A stretch of DNA of 7,142 nucleotides from an uncultured Acidimicrobiia bacterium. GTDB lineage: Bacteria > Actinomycetota > Acidimicrobiia > Spongiisociales > Spongiisociaceae. The notes below the pieces were generated by a model. The model saw only the letters and a list, made by a program, of their open reading frames with translations, had not been told where the DNA came from and searched no databases. Both the position numbers and the translations under genes were made by a program. The DNA lies in contig CALCCX010000009.1 in NCBI GenBank assembly GCA_937900165.1, positions 1 to 7,142 on the forward strand, given 5' to 3'. Below are positions 5,636 through 7,142 of this stretch, piece by piece (positions within the stretch are counted from its first letter, which is position 1; each line of letters opens with the position of its first letter).

Positions 5636-5778
5636 GCCGTCGTGCGAACGGCCGCACCCATCCGGCGTGGGGAAACGGCGGCCGGCGGGTGGTGTAGCGG
5701 GTCAACTCTTGATCTTGACAACGCTAGCGAGGGCAGCCGGGCGGGGAACTCTTCGAGGGCCACCCTGCCCTCGAAGAG
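5628..5778 (-). pseudogene. Cytochrome P450 C-terminal relic, frameshifted
   Basis: The minus strand reads LFEGRVALEEFPARLPSLA in one frame (from about 5778). Then, after a shift, it reads QDQELTRYTTRRPPFPHAGW...RRLV with TAG at 5630-5628. This matches the end of the P450 near the right edge of the window, which reads RLEGKVALEVLTERLSSLRVVEDQELTRY. At DNA level the two stretches align base for base through the EG[RK]VALE part, and the relic lacks two bases within the codons for LRVVED, which explains the shift. Everything upstream (heme loop, I and K helices) is gone. The sequence past LTRY differs from the intact copy, so this is an old paralogue or a different P450 rather than a fresh duplication. 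Its stop codon coincides with the first bases of the relBE operator. Confidence 0.7.
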
Positions 5779-5824
5779 AGTGAGCGTCGCCATCGTGCCC
5801 GCCCGGTCCATCTGCGTCTAGGTT

Positions 5825-6304
5825 CTACTGCTGTAGTGATACGACGATTGTCGTCTTTTCTGCTGGCCGAACGGGACCGGTATCTGCGCCAGAGGGGTAC
5901 ACGGATACTCGGACGCCATAGGTCCCAAATCGAAACCCACTTCCACCTCCCACGTAGCGGCACAACTGCTCGCCGGACACATCCGTGGTCGTGATGTCGC
6001 TGTTGAGGCAGTCTCGCAGGCGGGGGAGGAGTTCTCCACACGCTTGCTCGGCGCTGTCATCCGTGACATAGAAGCGAGAGAGTTGGGGATCGTCTGATGC
6101 GAATACCGCCAGTGTCTCCCCCGTTTGCTCTTCGAATACGAGTTCGTAGCTTGGCGGTAGGTTGAGCAGCGATGCGTCGAGTCGCATCCTGGGCCACGGA
6201 TTGACGAATACATCGACGGCCAGCACGACCAGCCAGATCACGAGCGCCAACGCGACACGCCCCAGGATTTTGCGGCGCCAGCTAGGCGGACCTTTCTCAG
6301 TCAT
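5825..6304 (-). CDS. Single-pass membrane-anchored protein of unknown function
   Basis: This 159-residue protein has a short basic N-terminus (MTEKGPPSWRRKILGR), one hydrophobic helix at residues 17-34 (VALALVIWLVVLAVDVFV) and a ~120-residue domain that should lie outside the cytoplasm. Cys89, Cys99 and Cys115 are in that domain; one pair could form a disulphide. The region has alternating beta-like stretches (SYELVFEE, LAVFAS, RFYVTDD, YGVRVSVYP, KTTIVVSLQQ). I do not recognise a family and name no function. The N-terminal positive-inside pattern and the clean start at ATG 6304 support a real gene, although no strong ribosome-binding site is visible upstream. It lies between the P450 relic and the P450 gene on the same strand. 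Confidence 0.65.
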   Translation of the reverse strand: MTEKGPPSWRRKILGRVALALVIWLVVLAVDVFVNPWPRMRLDASLLNLPPSYELVFEEQTGETLAVFASDDPQLSRFYVTDDSAEQACGELLPRLRDCLNSDITTTDVSGEQLCRYVGGGSGFRFGTYGVRVSVYPSGADTGPVRPAEKTTIVVSLQQ

Positions 6305-6392
6305 CGAAGTCTTGTGGCTTGCATGAATAGTTGCTTCGGCTCTTCATGAGACCCGGTTGATCCAAAGGTGTTGAATAGCAGCGTCAGCTATC

Positions 6393-6423
6393 GGACACGG
6401 TGCCGGAGGTTGGTTACGTGTCC
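6393..6423 (-). terminator. Inverted repeat at the P450 3' end, weak terminator candidate
   Basis: GGACACG (6393-6399) and CGTGTCC (6417-6423) are perfect 7-base arms with a 17-base loop that includes the P450 stop codon (6416-6414). There is no T-run, so an intrinsic terminator is doubtful; it may be chance. Confidence 0.2.
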
Positions 6424-7142
6424 CAGGTGATTTGTAGTTGTTGGGGGCCTCGGAAGCTGAGGTTGGGGTATCGGGTCAGTTCTTGGTCTTCGACTACTCG
6501 TAGCGAGGAAAGGCGTTCGGTGAGTACTTCGAGGGCCACCTTGCCTTCGAGGCGGGCCAGGTTGGCTCCCAGGCAGAGGTGGATGCCTTTGCCGAACGAG
6601 ATGTTCTTGCGAGCGTTTTCGCGGAACATGTCGTACACGTCCGGGTTCTCGAATTCGCTTCGCTGATGGTTGGCCGAACCGATGCTGAGGAAAACCTTAG
6701 TGCCGGCCGGAATGTCGATGCCACCCAGGGTCGTGTCCCTCGTGGTGATCCGGCGCCAACCGATCTGGGGCGAATTGAAGCGGATGACCTCCTCCAGAGC
6801 ATTGGCGATGAGCGAAGGATCGGCGCACAGACGGTCCCAGTCCGGGCTGCCTGGAACGATGCTGAGCAGGCTGTTCGAGAGAAGATGGGCGACGATCTCA
6901 TGACCGGCGAACGACAGACCATAGAGGATCGATTCGACCTCCCTATAGGTCAGATCCTCGGGATCCGCCTCGTGGTCTGCGAGTAATTCTGAGGCGAAAT
7001 CGTCTGCCCGGTCGTTCATCCTGCGAGCAGTGAAATCTCTTACGTAGCCCCAATACGAGACCATCTTTCCAGCTATCTCCACCTGCTCTTCAGGCGTCGG
7101 CTGTCCCCAAGAGAAGGCAAGGCGGTCTGAACACCACGCCTT
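6414..7142 (-). CDS. Cytochrome P450, C-terminal ~240 residues (5' partial at right edge)
   Basis: The frame is open to the right edge and ends at TAA 6416-6414, giving 242 visible residues of an expected ~400. A GTG at 7082 is internal, since the upstream codons continue P450-like sequence (LAFSWGQPTPEEQ). Motifs, numbered from the first visible codon: I-helix SFAGHEIVAHLL with Ala79-Gly80-His81-Glu82, K-helix Glu118-Val-Ile-Arg121 (ExxR), GGIDIPAGTKV at 140-150, and the heme loop FGKGIHLCLG at 183-192 with Cys190 as the iron ligand. It is a soluble class I type bacterial P450 needing a ferredoxin and reductase; neither is encoded nearby. The I-helix position usually held by Thr (AGxET) is Ile83, which could alter proton delivery to the oxy complex. 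The substrate is unknown. Confidence 0.93.
   Translation of the reverse strand, partial: KAWCSDRLAFSWGQPTPEEQVEIAGKMVSYWGYVRDFTARRMNDRADDFASELLADHEADPEDLTYREVESILYGLSFAGHEIVAHLLSNSLLSIVPGSPDWDRLCADPSLIANALEEVIRFNSPQIGWRRITTRDTTLGGIDIPAGTKVFLSIGSANHQRSEFENPDVYDMFRENARKNISFGKGIHLCLGANLARLEGKVALEVLTERLSSLRVVEDQELTRYPNLSFRGPQQLQITWDT

Noticed and set aside
6579..6986. Plus-strand frame of 135 codons opposite the P450
   Set aside because: It is antisense to conserved P450 motifs and a shadow frame.
1..7142. CRISPR array, tRNA, rRNA, insertion sequence or riboswitch
   Set aside because: I looked for spaced direct repeats, cloverleaf-like ends, transposase motifs and terminal inverted repeats and saw none that held up.

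Overview
The window looks like metagenome-derived, GC-rich bacterial DNA, and it appears to fall into two parts of different character. Left of about position 1610 it holds the 3' end of a Gfo/Idh/MocA-type oxidoreductase of the kind abundant in Planctomycetota, and, convergent with it, the C-terminal ~430 residues of an unrecognised protein on the minus strand. Right of about 1610 the content is actinobacterial in flavour (possibly Acidimicrobiia-like): the C-terminal half of a thiolase, a mycobacterial-type VapBC module, an uncharacterised lipoprotein-like/membrane-protein pair, a frameshifted PEP-utilising swivel-domain protein, a mycobacterial-type RelBE module, a single-pass membrane protein and a cytochrome P450. 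The taxonomic assignments are recognition by eye, not searches.

The two parts meet at roughly 1600-1620. There the minus-strand gene and the plus-strand thiolase both lose their 5' ends, facing each other across one point. This is what a chimeric contig join would give. A real inversion, deletion or insertion breakpoint is the alternative.

Layout of the right part: thiolase C-half (+, to 2204); vapC and vapB (-, 2374-3056) with two palindromes at the promoter end; a 348-base intergenic stretch; a small signal-bearing protein and an 8-helix membrane protein joined by a TAATG stop/start overlap (+, 3405-4615); a swivel-domain gene needing two single-base corrections (+, 4650-5046); relE and relB (-, 5071-5598) with an operator lodged between -35 and -10; a short P450 C-terminal relic (-, 5628-5778); a membrane-anchored protein (-, 5825-6304); and the C-terminal ~240 residues of a P450 running off the right edge (-, 6414-7142).

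The genes do not form one pathway. The clearest functional units are the two toxin-antitoxin modules and the translationally coupled small protein/membrane protein pair. The signal is mostly of a patchwork region with truncated genes, relics and toxin-antitoxin modules. I did not find a convincing new multi-gene system; the least explained unit is the pair at 3405-4615.
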